A stretch of 64,000 nucleotides of DNA from an uncultured Flavobacteriales bacterium (GTDB lineage: Bacteria > Bacteroidota > Bacteroidia > Flavobacteriales > UBA1820): NCBI GenBank assembly GCA_959608625.1, contig CAUHQV010000008.1:1-64000 (forward strand). Reading direction: 5' to 3'. Shown one piece after another: positions 24,401 to 32,868 of this stretch. How positions within the stretch are numbered: position 1 is the stretch's first letter; each line of letters begins with the position of its first letter. The notes beneath the pieces are model-generated. The model was not told the DNA's origin, searched no databases, and saw only the letters and a list, made by a program, of their open reading frames with translations. Made by a program: the position numbers and the translations under genes.

Positions 24401-25878
24401 GTATCACTGTATATCAGGAGCAGGTGATGTTGCTTTCGCAAAAACTGGCCGGATTTACCAAAGGCGAGGCCGACGTGCTGCGAAAGGCGATGGGTAAAAA
24501 GCAAAAGGCCGTGCTGGCCAAGATGAAGCCGAAATTCGTGGAACAGGCTGGGGAAAAAGGCCACGACAAGGCGGTGCTGGAAAAAATATGGCACGACTGG
24601 GAAGCGTTTGCGGCCTATGCGTTCAACAAGTCGCATTCCACGTGCTATGCGTGGGTAGCGTACCAGACGGCCTACCTGAAGGCCAATTACCCGTCCGAAT
24701 ACATGGCGGCGGTGCTCTCCAACAACATGAACGACATCAAGGATATCACGTTCTACATGGAGGAGGCCCGTCGTTTGGGCTTAAAAATACTTTGCCCGGA
24801 CATCAACGAGTCCAAACGCAAATTCGCGGTCAATAAAGACGGAGACATCCGCTTCGGGTTGGGCGCCGTGAAGAACGTGGGGGACAACGCCATTTCCTTT
24901 ATCCTGAAAGACCGCAAGGAGAACGGGCCTTACGAATCCCTTTTCGATTTTACCACCCGGGTGGACAAATCGTCTTGCTCACGGCGTTCGATCGAGCATT
25001 TTGTACTCTCCGGGGCGTTCGATTGTTTCGGGCTCCACCGGGCGCAGTACTTTGCTACGGACGGGCGGTCCGACACGATCGACAAGGCCGTACGGTACGG
25101 CGAAGCGGTGCGCAACCAGCGGGACAGCGCCCAGTCGTCCCTGTTCGGGGATATGGGCGACAGCTCGTTCCATATGGACCCGCCCCCGGTGGCCTTGTGC
25201 GAGGAGTGGCCCGACTTGGACAAACTGAAGAAGGAGCGGGAAGTGGTCGGTCTGTTCATTTCGTCCCATCCGCTGGACCGTTACCGTTTCGTGCTGGATC
25301 ACTATTGTACGGTATCGCTGGATCAGCTGGCCGAGATAGAGCGTTTCGTAGGGCAGGAGGTGTCTTTCGGGGGAATGGTGACCCGCAGCGAGAACTTCAC
25401 CGGTCGTAACGGGAATCCTTTCGGCAGTTATACGATCGAGGACGTGAGCTCTTCGTTCGAGCTCCGCCTGTACGACGAAAAATACGCTTCGTTCTCGCCG
25501 TTTTTGTTCGACAACGCGATGATATTCATCAAGGCGACTGTCCTGAAAGGCTGGGAAAACAAGGCGACCGGTCAGATAGGGCGTCCAAGGCTGATGGTGA
25601 ACAGCGTCCAACTACTCTCCGAAGTGCCGAAGTGCATGCCCAAAAAGGTCGTGGTGACGGTCGATATTTCGGACATAGACGAGGAGTTCATCGTTTCGCT
25701 GCGCGATATGGTGCGGGAGCGCCAGGGGTTCAGCCCGGTGGAAGTCCGGGTCGAAGACCGGGTATCCGGTGTTTGTCTGTCGATGCCCGTGCGCACGCTG
25801 AAGGTAGACCTTTGCAGCGAGGTCATCTCCCGACTGGAAGAACTTTCGGGCCGGGAAGTCCGTTTCGAATCCGCCTGA
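21478..25878 (+). CDS. dnaE: DNA polymerase III alpha subunit with N-terminal 3'-5' exonuclease domain
   Basis: 1466 aa, about 200 longer than a plain DnaE. Residues 1-190 are a DEDDh exonuclease: motif I YLIFDTETTGL, motif II GQNISFDIPV, motif III HNASADVEATARC. A linker leads to the PHP domain (from about 252: CHLHNHSQFSILQATT). The polymerase core has GPGRGSAAGSAVAYC (about 645-659) and the catalytic aspartates in LPDIDTDFDDEGRGK (about 687-701). A helix-hairpin-helix region follows, then an OB-fold near the C-terminus (EVSFGGMVTRSENFTGRNG). The enzyme replicates the chromosome. The exonuclease would proofread in cis, as known for other Bacteroidota DnaE proteins of this length. Confidence 0.96.
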   Translation: MYLIFDTETTGLPRNYNAPVSDTDNWPRMVQLAWQLHGPMGELIEAKNFIVRPEGYDIPFNSEKIHGISTERAMREGADLAFVLGEFAKTVAQARFAVGQNISFDIPVVGCEYFRKGMENPLPALGILDTMSEVTANLCKIPGGRGYKFPKLIELHTHLFGEGFSAAHNASADVEATARCFLELVRRGLYTQDQLRCDGAYIEQFRQVNPDPIRAIGLNVQPYKPLGEDGKTEQKEDTQSSVGDIPDALAEVPYCHLHNHSQFSILQATTDVDTLVEMAWKDKMPAVGITDLGNMYGAFNMTLAIGKLNEKIEKHNKKIEEGEEKGELWEPYGGKVVIGCELYVAEDYKRTRFTKDQPDRRFQQVLLAKNKAGYHNLAKLSTEANTTGLYGTYARVGKELIVEYKENLIATTGGLQGEVPQLILEVGEHRAEEAFLWWKEQFGDDFYVELIRHGLPEEDHVNKILLGFAKKHGVRAIAQNNTFYARKEDSNAHDILLCIRDGEVQSRPIGRGRDCRFGFPNDEFYFKSQAQMKNLFADVPEAIANIQHLVDKIENYKLAKPVLLPKFDIPDEFKDPQDEQDGGKRGENAYLRHLTYEGAKKTYPDMDEATRERIDFELDIIAKTGYPGYFLIVQDFIRAARDMGVLVGPGRGSAAGSAVAYCIGITSIDPIKYDLLFERFLNPDRVSLPDIDTDFDDEGRGKIIDWVVEKYGKNQVSQIITYGTMAAKNSVRDTARVMEYTPTQVNELGKMVPDVSLSKLFKLPDADLREKLKNRQEEIDKARHIKELAAGSDMNAKIINQAKVIEGSIRSLGVHACGVIITPSDIREHVPMATAKDSEMLVTQFDNKVVESAGLLKMDFLGLKTLTLINDTINLIEDRFGIRIDPDEIPIDDPKTYELFQRGDTIGVFQYESPGMQKNLRELRPSAFSDLIAMNALYRPGPMEYIPSFIRRKHGQEEITYDLPEMEEYLAETYGITVYQEQVMLLSQKLAGFTKGEADVLRKAMGKKQKAVLAKMKPKFVEQAGEKGHDKAVLEKIWHDWEAFAAYAFNKSHSTCYAWVAYQTAYLKANYPSEYMAAVLSNNMNDIKDITFYMEEARRLGLKILCPDINESKRKFAVNKDGDIRFGLGAVKNVGDNAISFILKDRKENGPYESLFDFTTRVDKSSCSRRSIEHFVLSGAFDCFGLHRAQYFATDGRSDTIDKAVRYGEAVRNQRDSAQSSLFGDMGDSSFHMDPPPVALCEEWPDLDKLKKEREVVGLFISSHPLDRYRFVLDHYCTVSLDQLAEIERFVGQEVSFGGMVTRSENFTGRNGNPFGSYTIEDVSSSFELRLYDEKYASFSPFLFDNAMIFIKATVLKGWENKATGQIGRPRLMVNSVQLLSEVPKCMPKKVVVTVDISDIDEEFIVSLRDMVRERQGFSPVEVRVEDRVSGVCLSMPVRTLKVDLCSEVISRLEELSGREVRFESA

Positions 25879-25941
25879 AAAAGACCCGGAAAAACCGGCC
25901 CGGATGCTGGTTTTTCCTCCCGTAAACCGGGAAAAAATATG

Positions 25942-25949
25942 TACATTTG
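25942..25949 (+). promoter_or_regulatory. -7 element (TACATTTG) for recA
   Basis: TACATTTG is an exact TAnnTTTG, 30 nt before the recA ATG. No LexA-like palindrome was recognised around it, and no clear -33 is visible. Confidence 0.45.
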
Positions 25950-25978
25950 ACAAAATAATCAATAGAAAAAACGATTTT

Positions 25979-27001
25979 ATGAGCGACGACAATAAGAGCG
26001 CCAAGATGGCCTCCCTGAAGACCATCCTGGAGAAAATGGATAAGACGTACGGAAAAGGCGCCGTGATGATCATGGGCGAACGCGAGGTGGAACACGTGGA
26101 TGTGATCCCGACCGGCTCCCTGGGACTGGACGTAGCTTTGGGCGTAGGCGGGTATCCCCGCGGGCGTATCGTGGAAATATACGGGCCGGAATCTTCCGGT
26201 AAAACCACCCTGACGCTCCACGCTATCGCCGAAGCGCAAAAGACGGGCGGTATCGCGGCCTTTATCGATGCGGAGCACGCTTTCGACCGTTTCTATGCGG
26301 AAAAACTGGGTGTGGACGTGGACAACCTTGTCATTTCCCAACCGGACAACGGCGAACAGGCGCTGGAGATCATGGAAAACCTGATCCGCAGTGGCGCGAT
26401 CGATATCGTGGTGATCGACTCGGTGGCGGCCCTTACGCCCAAGAGCGAGATAGAAGGCGAGATGGGAGACTCCAAGATGGGCCTTCAGGCACGCCTGATG
26501 TCTCAGGCCCTGCGTAAACTCACCGGTACCGTATCCAAGACCAAATGCGTGGCGATATTCATCAACCAGTTGCGCGAAAAGATCGGTATCATGTTCGGCA
26601 ATCCCGAAACGACTACCGGTGGTAATGCCCTGAAGTTCTATGCGTCGGTGCGGTTGGATATCCGCCGGGGTACGCAGATCAAGGACGGGGAGAAGGTCGT
26701 GGGCAACCGCACGAAAGTCAAGGTGGTCAAGAACAAGATGGCTCCTCCTTTCCGTTCCACGGAATTCGACGTACTGTACGGAGAAGGCATTTCCCGTACG
26801 GGCGAGATCGTCGACCTAGGCGTGGAATACGACGTGATCCAGAAAAGCGGTTCGTGGTTCTCGTACGGGGGCACGAAGCTGGCGCAGGGCCGGGACGCGG
26901 TGAAAGACCTGCTGAAAGACAATCCCGAACTGGCCGAAGAGATAGAGGTTAAGGTAAGGGCGAAGATCGAGGAAGGCCCTGCTGCTAATAAAAAAAAGTA
27001 A
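25979..27001 (+). CDS. recA: Recombinase RecA
   Basis: 340 aa from the ATG at 25979 (MSDDNKSAKMASLK), chosen because the -7 element lies inside the longer frame from 25904. RecA forms filaments on single-stranded DNA, drives strand exchange and activates the SOS response where one exists. Walker A is GPESSGKTT (about 66-74), Walker B VVIDSVAALTPKSE, loop 1 GEMGDSKMGLQARLMSQ, and loop 2 NQLREKIGIMFGNPETTTGG. The short lysine-rich tail is usual. The gene is monocistronic with its own promoter and terminator. Confidence 0.98.
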   Translation: MSDDNKSAKMASLKTILEKMDKTYGKGAVMIMGEREVEHVDVIPTGSLGLDVALGVGGYPRGRIVEIYGPESSGKTTLTLHAIAEAQKTGGIAAFIDAEHAFDRFYAEKLGVDVDNLVISQPDNGEQALEIMENLIRSGAIDIVVIDSVAALTPKSEIEGEMGDSKMGLQARLMSQALRKLTGTVSKTKCVAIFINQLREKIGIMFGNPETTTGGNALKFYASVRLDIRRGTQIKDGEKVVGNRTKVKVVKNKMAPPFRSTEFDVLYGEGISRTGEIVDLGVEYDVIQKSGSWFSYGGTKLAQGRDAVKDLLKDNPELAEEIEVKVRAKIEEGPAANKKK

Positions 27002-27020
27002 GAAGCATTCTTCTATAGAT

Positions 27021-27060
27021 GAAAACCGCCTGTGAGAGAATCATGGGCGGTTGTTTTATT
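27021..27060. terminator. Terminator after recA
   Basis: Stem AACCGCC / GGCGGTT (27025-27052) around a 14-nt loop, followed by GTTTTATT. The minus strand has TTTTC after the stem, so yigZ may share it. Confidence 0.65.
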
Positions 27061-27685
27061 AAGTTTCCTCGGAGGATACCTCGACACCGTAGATGTTTTG
27101 CAGGGCCGTCCGTACTGCAGGTTCTGCGGATAACCGGATGGCCAGGCGAATGCGGCATTTTTCACGCATATCCTGTTCCCGGATAGCCAGATCGTATTCT
27201 TTTACCAGCCGCATGACGGCGCTGAGCTGTTCGTAGCCGAAACAGGCCTCTATACTCCGGCAAATGATGCGCTCCTCGGTTTGTGCGCCCTCCAGAGCCA
27301 TGCGGGTGGCCTGTTTGTAGGCGTTCACCAGCCCGGATGCTCCGAGCAGGACACCTCCGAAATACCGTACTACCGCGACCAGCGTATCCGTCACCCCGAA
27401 AGACAGCAGTTGGTTGTAAATGGGAAGGCCGGCCGTTCCGGAAGGCTCCCCGTCGTCGTTCGCCCGGAACGTATCCCCTTTCGGCCCGAGGCGGTATGCG
27501 TAGCAAATATGGCGCGCCGCATGGTGTTCGCCGTGCAATTGCTTTAGATATTCCTGTATCTGCTCCACGTTTTCCACCGGGAAAACGTATCCGAAGAACT
27601 TGCTCCCTTTTTCTTTGTAAACGGGAGGCTCCTGCGCCGGAGAGGCTATTGTGAGATAAGTGTCCGTATTTTGCGGCTCGTTCAT
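27059..27685 (-). CDS. yigZ: YigZ/IMPACT-family protein
   Basis: 208 aa. The family core is clear: KEKGSKFFGYVFPVEN, HHAARHICYAYR, NDDGEPSGTAGLPI and VAVVRYFGGVLLGASGLVNAY (about 108-128). The C-terminal third is the DUF1949-type ferredoxin-like domain. IMPACT proteins are linked to translation control in eukaryotes. The bacterial role is not settled. The gene overlaps ribD by four bases (ATGA), so its translation is coupled to ribD, though no functional link to riboflavin is known to me. Confidence 0.92.
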   Translation of the reverse strand: MNEPQNTDTYLTIASPAQEPPVYKEKGSKFFGYVFPVENVEQIQEYLKQLHGEHHAARHICYAYRLGPKGDTFRANDDGEPSGTAGLPIYNQLLSFGVTDTLVAVVRYFGGVLLGASGLVNAYKQATRMALEGAQTEERIICRSIEACFGYEQLSAVMRLVKEYDLAIREQDMREKCRIRLAIRLSAEPAVRTALQNIYGVEVSSEET

Positions 27686-28749
27686 GCGTCGGGGTTCTTA
27701 TAAATGTCCAGTCGATCCCGGGCTATCGCTTCTTCGCGGGCCTTCCGGGCGTTTCCGGGTAATTCCGGGGCTTTCACCCCGCTCCCGATCGTTTGTGGGG
27801 CTGTGAAGACATAGGCTTCGTCCCATAGGTTTTGCGTGATGAAAGAACCGAGCAATTCGGCGCCGCCTTCCACGATCAACGATTGGATGTCCCGGCGGTA
27901 TAATTCTTCCAATACTTGTTCGACCGTATCCTGGGACGGGTCAATAGGAATGTACTCCGTAAGGCCCTCTTTCGATTGAATGCCTGCCGTAAAAATAAGA
28001 GTAGGGATGCTTCCGTCTTTCAAGTGGTATTCCGGGGGTATTTTTCCAACCCTGTCGATAGTGATTCGCAAGGGATTTTTCGGCTTTTCCGCCAGCCGGG
28101 CATCGAGCCGGGGGTTGTCCAGCAGGGCCGTGCGGGTACCGACCATAATGGCTTGTTCGAGACTCCGCATCCGGTGGACGTACTTTTGGGTCTCCTCTCC
28201 CGTAATCTTCAGCGGAGATGTGTCCGGCGAATCCCGGAGTACATCGATAAACCCGTCCGAGGTTTGCGCCCATTTGAGAAAAATATAGGGCCGTTTTTTT
28301 TGGTGGAAAGTGAAAAACCGCTTGTTCAGCTCCCGGCATTCGTCTTCCAGTACGCCAACGGTTACATCGACACCTGCGTCCTTCATTTTCCGGATGCCCA
28401 GTCCGTTCACTTGGGCGAAAGGGTCGCCAATGCCTACTACTACGCGGGGGATTCCCTGTGCCACGATCATGTCCGCACATGGCGGCGTTTTGCCGTAGTG
28501 GGCGCAAGGTTCCAGCGTTACGTACAGGGTGCTTTGGGCGAGGAGGGATTTGTTTTCGACGGATGCTACGGCATTTACTTCGGCGTGCGGCTGGCCGGCC
28601 CGGTGGTGGTAGCCCTGCCCGATGACGTTCCCGCCGGAGACGATCACGCATCCCACGGCCGGGTTCGGATAGGTGTCGCCTAATCCTTCGTAGGCCAGCG
28701 CGATAGCGCGGGCCATGTATTTTTCATCCGTATCCGTTTGTTTTGACAT
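27682..28749 (-). CDS. ribD: Riboflavin biosynthesis deaminase/reductase
   Basis: 355 aa. RibD carries out the deamination and the ribosyl-chain reduction that follow GTP cyclohydrolase II in riboflavin synthesis. The N-terminal zinc deaminase has HAE (residues 55-57) and PCAHYGKTPPC (about 83-93). The reductase half (about 150-355) has LKWAQTSDGFI, TRTALLDNPRLDAR and the NADPH-site-like VEGGAELLGSFI. No FMN riboswitch is seen upstream. It heads a two-gene unit with yigZ. ribH lies 17 kb away in a different operon. Confidence 0.95.
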   Translation of the reverse strand: MSKQTDTDEKYMARAIALAYEGLGDTYPNPAVGCVIVSGGNVIGQGYHHRAGQPHAEVNAVASVENKSLLAQSTLYVTLEPCAHYGKTPPCADMIVAQGIPRVVVGIGDPFAQVNGLGIRKMKDAGVDVTVGVLEDECRELNKRFFTFHQKKRPYIFLKWAQTSDGFIDVLRDSPDTSPLKITGEETQKYVHRMRSLEQAIMVGTRTALLDNPRLDARLAEKPKNPLRITIDRVGKIPPEYHLKDGSIPTLIFTAGIQSKEGLTEYIPIDPSQDTVEQVLEELYRRDIQSLIVEGGAELLGSFITQNLWDEAYVFTAPQTIGSGVKAPELPGNARKAREEAIARDRLDIYKNPDA

Positions 28750-28779
28750 ACTCGGGAAAGCAATTTATGAAATATATCT

Positions 28780-28787
28780 TATATTTG
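28780..28787 (+). promoter_or_regulatory. -7 element (TATATTTG) for the pRiA4b ORF-3-like gene
   Basis: TATATTTG is an exact TAnnTTTG, 44 nt before the ATG at 28832. No clear -33 is seen. It excludes the long upstream extension of the frame from 28715. Confidence 0.5.
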
Positions 28788-28831
28788 CCTTATCCATCGC
28801 CGATGGGTACAAAATTAAAAAAGATATAGCT

Positions 28832-29377
28832 ATGATATACAGAATGCGAGTGATACTCGATGTGCGGGAAGACGTATTTCGCGACATCGAGATAGACGGA
28901 GGCAGTACGTTGGAGGATTTCCACAATGCGATCGTGCAGAGTTTCGGGCTGGACGGCCGGGAAATGGCTTCCTTCTACCTATCGGACGAGGAATGGGCCC
29001 AGGGCGAGGAGATCACCCTGTTCGATTTTTCCGAAGGGGATAAAAAAGCGAAGGTGATGAGCGCCCACCGGATCAGCGAATTCCTTACCGGTACGCACCA
29101 GCGGATGTTGTATGCGTACGATTTCATGAATATCAAGACTTTCTACGTGGAAGTGATATCCTTGCGGGAGTCGGAAGAGGGCGTGCTGTATCCCCGGGTG
29201 GCTTATTCCTATGGTACGACTCCGGAATTCACCGACAGCGATATGGAAGAGATCGACGATCCCGACGCGTTGGAATACGACGATGATTTTCCGGACGACG
29301 ACCCCGACGGAGGGGACGATATCTTTGCCGGGGATGAGGACTTCGGCGGCAGTTACGAAGATGACGACCGGTATTGA
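28832..29377 (+). CDS. Plasmid pRiA4b ORF-3-like protein
   Basis: 181 aa from the ATG at 28832. The core (about 1-130) matches the pRiA4b ORF-3 family: YRMRVILDVREDVFRDIEI, TLEDFHNAIVQSFGLDG, ASFYLSDEEW and FLTGTHQRMLYAYDF. The family was named from plasmids and transposons but is common on Bacteroidota chromosomes, where its role is unknown. The last 50 residues are extremely acidic (EYDDDFPDDDPDGGDD), giving a low-complexity tail. The gene has its own promoter and terminator. No mobile-element sequence surrounds it. Confidence 0.8.
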   Translation: MIYRMRVILDVREDVFRDIEIDGGSTLEDFHNAIVQSFGLDGREMASFYLSDEEWAQGEEITLFDFSEGDKKAKVMSAHRISEFLTGTHQRMLYAYDFMNIKTFYVEVISLRESEEGVLYPRVAYSYGTTPEFTDSDMEEIDDPDALEYDDDFPDDDPDGGDDIFAGDEDFGGSYEDDDRY

Positions 29378-29389
29378 CAAATAATACTG

Positions 29390-29436
29390 TAAAACCGAAA
29401 GGCCGGATGCATAAGCATCCGGCCTTTCGGTTTTGA
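29390..29436. terminator. Bidirectional terminator (pRiA4b-like gene / GNAT gene)
   Basis: A near-perfect 19-bp stem AAAACCGAAAGGCCGGATG / CATCCGGCCTTTCGGTTTT with a five-base loop. The A-rich left and T-rich right arms suit termination from both sides. Confidence 0.9.
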
Positions 29437-29451
29437 AGGGTAGAGGGCTTT

Positions 29452-29955
29452 TCATTTTGCTACGGTAAGTTCCATGATAAAATCGTCCATGACGAATCCC
29501 CGGCCGATATCGGCGACTTTTTCTTCGGCCACCCGGAAGCCCCGGTGGCGGTACACGGATACCGTATGATCGTTGTGCCGGTTGACGGTAAGCCAAATGG
29601 TTTTTAATCCCCGCTCCCGGCACAGGTTCTCCATGAAATCGAATGCGACGGTAGATAGTCCTTTTCCCCGATACTCCCGGCTGAGGTATAGCTTGCTTAG
29701 GAAAAGGCGGCCGTCATCTCCCGGCTTGACGCCGAAGTACCCGGCATTCGCCCCGCCGGGGCGGATAAAATAGTATTCGTACCCGTCCTGCAATTGGGCG
29801 GCGATAGCCCCCGTACTCTGGAACTTTTCCACCATATAATCGATCTGCTCCTCGGAGATGATTTGCACGAAATACTCGTGCCAGATGCTATCGGCCAGGT
29901 CGGCCAGCATAGCGACATCGCCGGAGGTGGATACTTTTACGAATTCAACAGTCAT
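29452..29955 (-). CDS. GNAT-family N-acetyltransferase
   Basis: 167 aa. The acetyl-CoA site is seen in LSKLYLSREYRGKGLSTVAF (about 87-106), the R-G-x-G-hydrophobic signature of GNAT enzymes. WLTVNRHNDHTVSVYRHRGF (about 121-140) is the usual motif B region. The acceptor substrate cannot be told. A transcription terminator at 29976 separates it from the SPFH gene upstream, so it probably has its own promoter. The stop lies 16 nt from the shared terminator at 29390. Confidence 0.88.
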   Translation of the reverse strand: MTVEFVKVSTSGDVAMLADLADSIWHEYFVQIISEEQIDYMVEKFQSTGAIAAQLQDGYEYYFIRPGGANAGYFGVKPGDDGRLFLSKLYLSREYRGKGLSTVAFDFMENLCRERGLKTIWLTVNRHNDHTVSVYRHRGFRVAEEKVADIGRGFVMDDFIMELTVAK

Positions 29956-29975
29956 ATCGAAGGGTAAATTCCAGC

Positions 29976-30006
29976 TAAAAAACCCCGCAGGAAATCCGCG
30001 GGGCTG
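29976..30006 (-). terminator. Terminator after the SPFH gene
   Basis: On the minus strand AGCCCCGCGG / CTGCGGGGTTTTTT forms an eight-pair GC stem with a short loop and six T. It ends the methyltransferase-NfeD-SPFH transcript. Confidence 0.85.
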
Positions 30007-30019
30007 AAATTATCGGGGT

Positions 30020-31096
30020 TTATTTATCCTCTTTTTTCGAGGCTTTGGGGGCCTGCTGTTTCGGGGCCGGCTTTGCGGTTGCTGCGGGCAGGGCAGGCGT
30101 ACCGTCCTTCTCGAAAAGGTTCTTGATCGCTCCCAGCGAACCGAGGGCAGCCGTCGCCTCGTAAGGCAGGTAAATGGTCTTGTTGTCCTGTCCGGCGGCA
30201 AAAGCGTTGAACGTTTCCAGGTAGTGGATGGCGATCAGGTATTGGGCGGGGTCTGTGGCTCCGTCGCTACCCAAAGCATGGGTTACACGCTCGATGGCGG
30301 TCGCTTCTGCGCTTGCTACGGCGATGCGGGCTTGTGCCTGTCCTTCGGCCTCGAGGATCTGGGCCTGCTTGTTACCTTCGGCCTTTTTGATCTGTGCCTC
30401 CATCTGTCCTTCGGCATGGAGGATTTGGGATTGTTTTGCCCCTTCGGCCTCGAGGATCATGGCGCGTTTGTCTCGCTCGGCACGCATCTGTTTTTCCATC
30501 GCATCGCGGATGTCGCGCGGCGGGTTGATGTCCTGCAATTCGACGCGGTTCACCTTGACACCCCATTTGTTGGTGGCTTCGTCCAGTATTTCGCGCAGGC
30601 GGGAATTGATCGTATCGCGCGAAGTGAGCGTCTGGTCGAGGTCCAAATCGCCGATCACGTTACGCAGGGACGTTTGCGTCAGTTTTTCGATGGCCTGCGG
30701 CAGGTTGGATATTTCGTATACCGAACGTACCGGATCCATGATCTGGAAATAGATCAGGGCGTTGATCTCCGTGACGATGTTGTCGCGGGTGATCACGTTC
30801 TGTTTCGGAAAATCGTACACCGTTTCGCGCAGGTCTATCCGTTCTTTCGACACGTGGCGTACTATCACGCCGGCGCCGGGTATTTCCTGCGTATAGCGCC
30901 ACAGGATGCTGCGCGGCTGGTCGATGATGGGGATAATGATGTTGATACCCGAATGAAGCGTCTTATGGTAACGTCCCAGGCGTTCGATGATCATAACTTC
31001 CGATTGCTGGATAATGCGGATGCCTTTGGCCAGCAGAGCTATCACCAGGATAGCGAGGATAATGAGCACGATAGTGCCCGCGGTAATTCCGTCCAT
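30020..31096 (-). CDS. SPFH/Band 7 (stomatin/QmcA-like) membrane protein
   Basis: 358 aa. One N-terminal membrane segment (TAGTIVLIILAILVIALLAKGI, about 5-26) is followed by the SPFH domain (about 27-195: VMIIERLGRYHKTLHSG, VITRDNIVTEINALIYFQI). A long Ala/Glu-rich coiled coil comes next, with a repeated AEGxxQAQI pattern (EAEGAKQSQILHAEGQMEAQ and similar). The C-terminus is Ala/Pro/Lys-rich. These proteins form ring-like oligomers in the inner membrane and organise membrane domains. The NfeD gene lies 34 nt upstream, the usual partner. Confidence 0.93.
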   Translation of the reverse strand: MDGITAGTIVLIILAILVIALLAKGIRIIQQSEVMIIERLGRYHKTLHSGINIIIPIIDQPRSILWRYTQEIPGAGVIVRHVSKERIDLRETVYDFPKQNVITRDNIVTEINALIYFQIMDPVRSVYEISNLPQAIEKLTQTSLRNVIGDLDLDQTLTSRDTINSRLREILDEATNKWGVKVNRVELQDINPPRDIRDAMEKQMRAERDKRAMILEAEGAKQSQILHAEGQMEAQIKKAEGNKQAQILEAEGQAQARIAVASAEATAIERVTHALGSDGATDPAQYLIAIHYLETFNAFAAGQDNKTIYLPYEATAALGSLGAIKNLFEKDGTPALPAATAKPAPKQQAPKASKKEDK

Positions 31097-31130
31097 GGTA
31101 TTTATTGATGTTTAGTGGTTGCGGTTTTTC

Positions 31131-31586
31131 TCATTGGTTCTCTTCCGCCGGTTTGACGATCACGGTGATACTGTCCAGCGAAACGATCTTTACGTCGGCA
31201 GCGGCAGCGATAGGGCGGCCGTTGTGCGAGCGCGCCGGAAAAATGTCTCCGTCTATTTTTACTTCCCCCCGCATATTGTCGTTGTCGATGGCGGTAACCA
31301 CACGGCCTGTGCGTCCGATCAGCGCGTCGTTGTTGGTCGCTACTTTATTCTTGGCACGCAGCAGGTATTTTACGGCGAACGGCCGGATGAAAGCGAACAC
31401 TCCCACCGATACCGCAGCAAAGACGATCAACTGGGCATTCGTCCCTCCGCCCCCGGCGGCTACGATAGCGGCTACAATGGCCCCTACGGAAAAACATCCG
31501 ATGATAAATCCGGAAGTGAGTACTTCAAGAATGAGGGTTACCAGGGCTACGGCCAACCATATATACCACACGAACAGACTTTCCAT
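31131..31586 (-). CDS. NfeD-family membrane protein
   Basis: 151 aa. Hydrophobic segments span about residues 7-65 (IWLAVALVTLILEVLTSGFIIG and AIVAAIVAAGG), and the C-terminal OB-fold covers about 85-150 (IGRTGRVVTAIDNDNMRGEVKIDGD, ending VIVKPAEENQ). This is the short NfeD form without a ClpP-like protease domain. It is thought to act with its SPFH neighbour in the inner membrane. It lies 31 nt after the methyltransferase gene. Confidence 0.92.
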   Translation of the reverse strand: MESLFVWYIWLAVALVTLILEVLTSGFIIGCFSVGAIVAAIVAAGGGGTNAQLIVFAAVSVGVFAFIRPFAVKYLLRAKNKVATNNDALIGRTGRVVTAIDNDNMRGEVKIDGDIFPARSHNGRPIAAAADVKIVSLDSITVIVKPAEENQ

Positions 31587-31617
31587 GGCAGTTTAAAGTA
31601 TTAAGTTGTTTCCAAAG

Positions 31618-32814
31618 TTATAAAAAAATAATCTTTTCCGCTACGATAAGCGTATTTTTATCTTCCCGGTCGCGGAAAGCCAGAAGAAAGCATAAATCGC
31701 TGTCTTTCAGTTTGTATTTTTTGGACAGGGAGGCCGCTGTAGCCGGGTAGTTGCGGGTGATCACGCTCGCGCGTCCGCCCGGGATGTCTTTTCCGGCGTT
31801 TTTACTGTCCGTCGGTTTGCAGACGTGGAAAACGCGGCCCTGGAAATCTTTCCGGAGTACATCGGAAGTGTATAGGGATGTGCGGGGATGGATTTTTCCC
31901 AAGCCTAACGAATGACAGTAAGCGTCGGCCAAGCCGGTTTTACGCAAAGCCGCCGAGGGATCGTAAATGTATGCCCGGATATCCGACAGGGCAACAGGGG
32001 CGACTGTCTCGGACAGAGGTCTTAAAAATACCCGGGGCGCATTTTCCGGATACAGGTCTGCCGCATAGAGAATGGGTGATGCTCCCGGATGCTTTTCCAG
32101 TAAAAATAGCAGTTCTTTGACTTCGTTCTTCAGGCTTACCACATGGATTTGGGTGGTTTCAGGAAACAGCCGCAAAGTGGCTGTGATATCCAACATGGGA
32201 GAGAGCTTTACCAGCAGGCGCGGGCTTTTTTCCAGCAGGGTGTCTTTTACGGCGGAAATATCCGGCGCGCAGTCCGCTACGGAAAATACCCGGGAGGCGT
32301 TCGCGTCCCGCCGCGCCGGATCGGCGTATATCAAATCATAGGAATCATTTGCTTCGGAAACAGCCTGTACGCCGTCGCCGGAATGTACGGAGATATTTTC
32401 GTGTCCCGCAACCGGGAAATTGTGGAGGGCAATCGACGCCAACTCCTCATTCGTTTCAAAATAGTCGACCCGGGCGAATTGTCCGGCCAGGGCCATCGTA
32501 TCCGATCCGAATCCCCCGGTAATATCCGCGCAGCGTTCTCCGGGCGGAACTATCGAAGCTTTATATTGCGCCGTTTCTTCCGAGGAGCATTGTTCCATGG
32601 ATATTCCGGCGGGGTAGACGATTCCTTTTACATCCGCCAGACGGGGGAGCTTTAAAAGGGCCTTTCGATAGCCTTTTGCCTGGGTGGCAAGTTCTGTGGG
32701 AGATACGCCGTTAAAAGGGCTTTTGAACACCCCGCCGGTTAGAAGTTCCTGCGCCTTTTCAGAGTGTATAAAATCCTGTATATCAGCAGTTAATATCTCC
32801 GGGTTGATAACCAT
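31618..32814 (-). CDS. Class I SAM-dependent methyltransferase with THUMP-like domain
   Basis: 398 aa. The SAM-binding fold begins near residue 93: GERCADITGGFGSDTMALAG, with YFETNEELASIALHNF as the acidic-loop strand. DLIYADPARRDANASR (about 160-175) is the motif IV region; DPAR replaces the DPPY of N-methyltransferases. The C-terminal third (RASVITRNYPATAASLSKKYK) matches the THUMP-like domain found in these proteins. An RNA substrate is likely but unproven. It is the first gene of a minus-strand block with nfeD and the SPFH gene. Confidence 0.85.
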   Translation of the reverse strand: MVINPEILTADIQDFIHSEKAQELLTGGVFKSPFNGVSPTELATQAKGYRKALLKLPRLADVKGIVYPAGISMEQCSSEETAQYKASIVPPGERCADITGGFGSDTMALAGQFARVDYFETNEELASIALHNFPVAGHENISVHSGDGVQAVSEANDSYDLIYADPARRDANASRVFSVADCAPDISAVKDTLLEKSPRLLVKLSPMLDITATLRLFPETTQIHVVSLKNEVKELLFLLEKHPGASPILYAADLYPENAPRVFLRPLSETVAPVALSDIRAYIYDPSAALRKTGLADAYCHSLGLGKIHPRTSLYTSDVLRKDFQGRVFHVCKPTDSKNAGKDIPGGRASVITRNYPATAASLSKKYKLKDSDLCFLLAFRDREDKNTLIVAEKIIFL

Positions 32815-32868
32815 TTTCTTTAACCAAACTATAACTTTTCTTTCGTACTTTTTCAGATTAGAGGGTGG

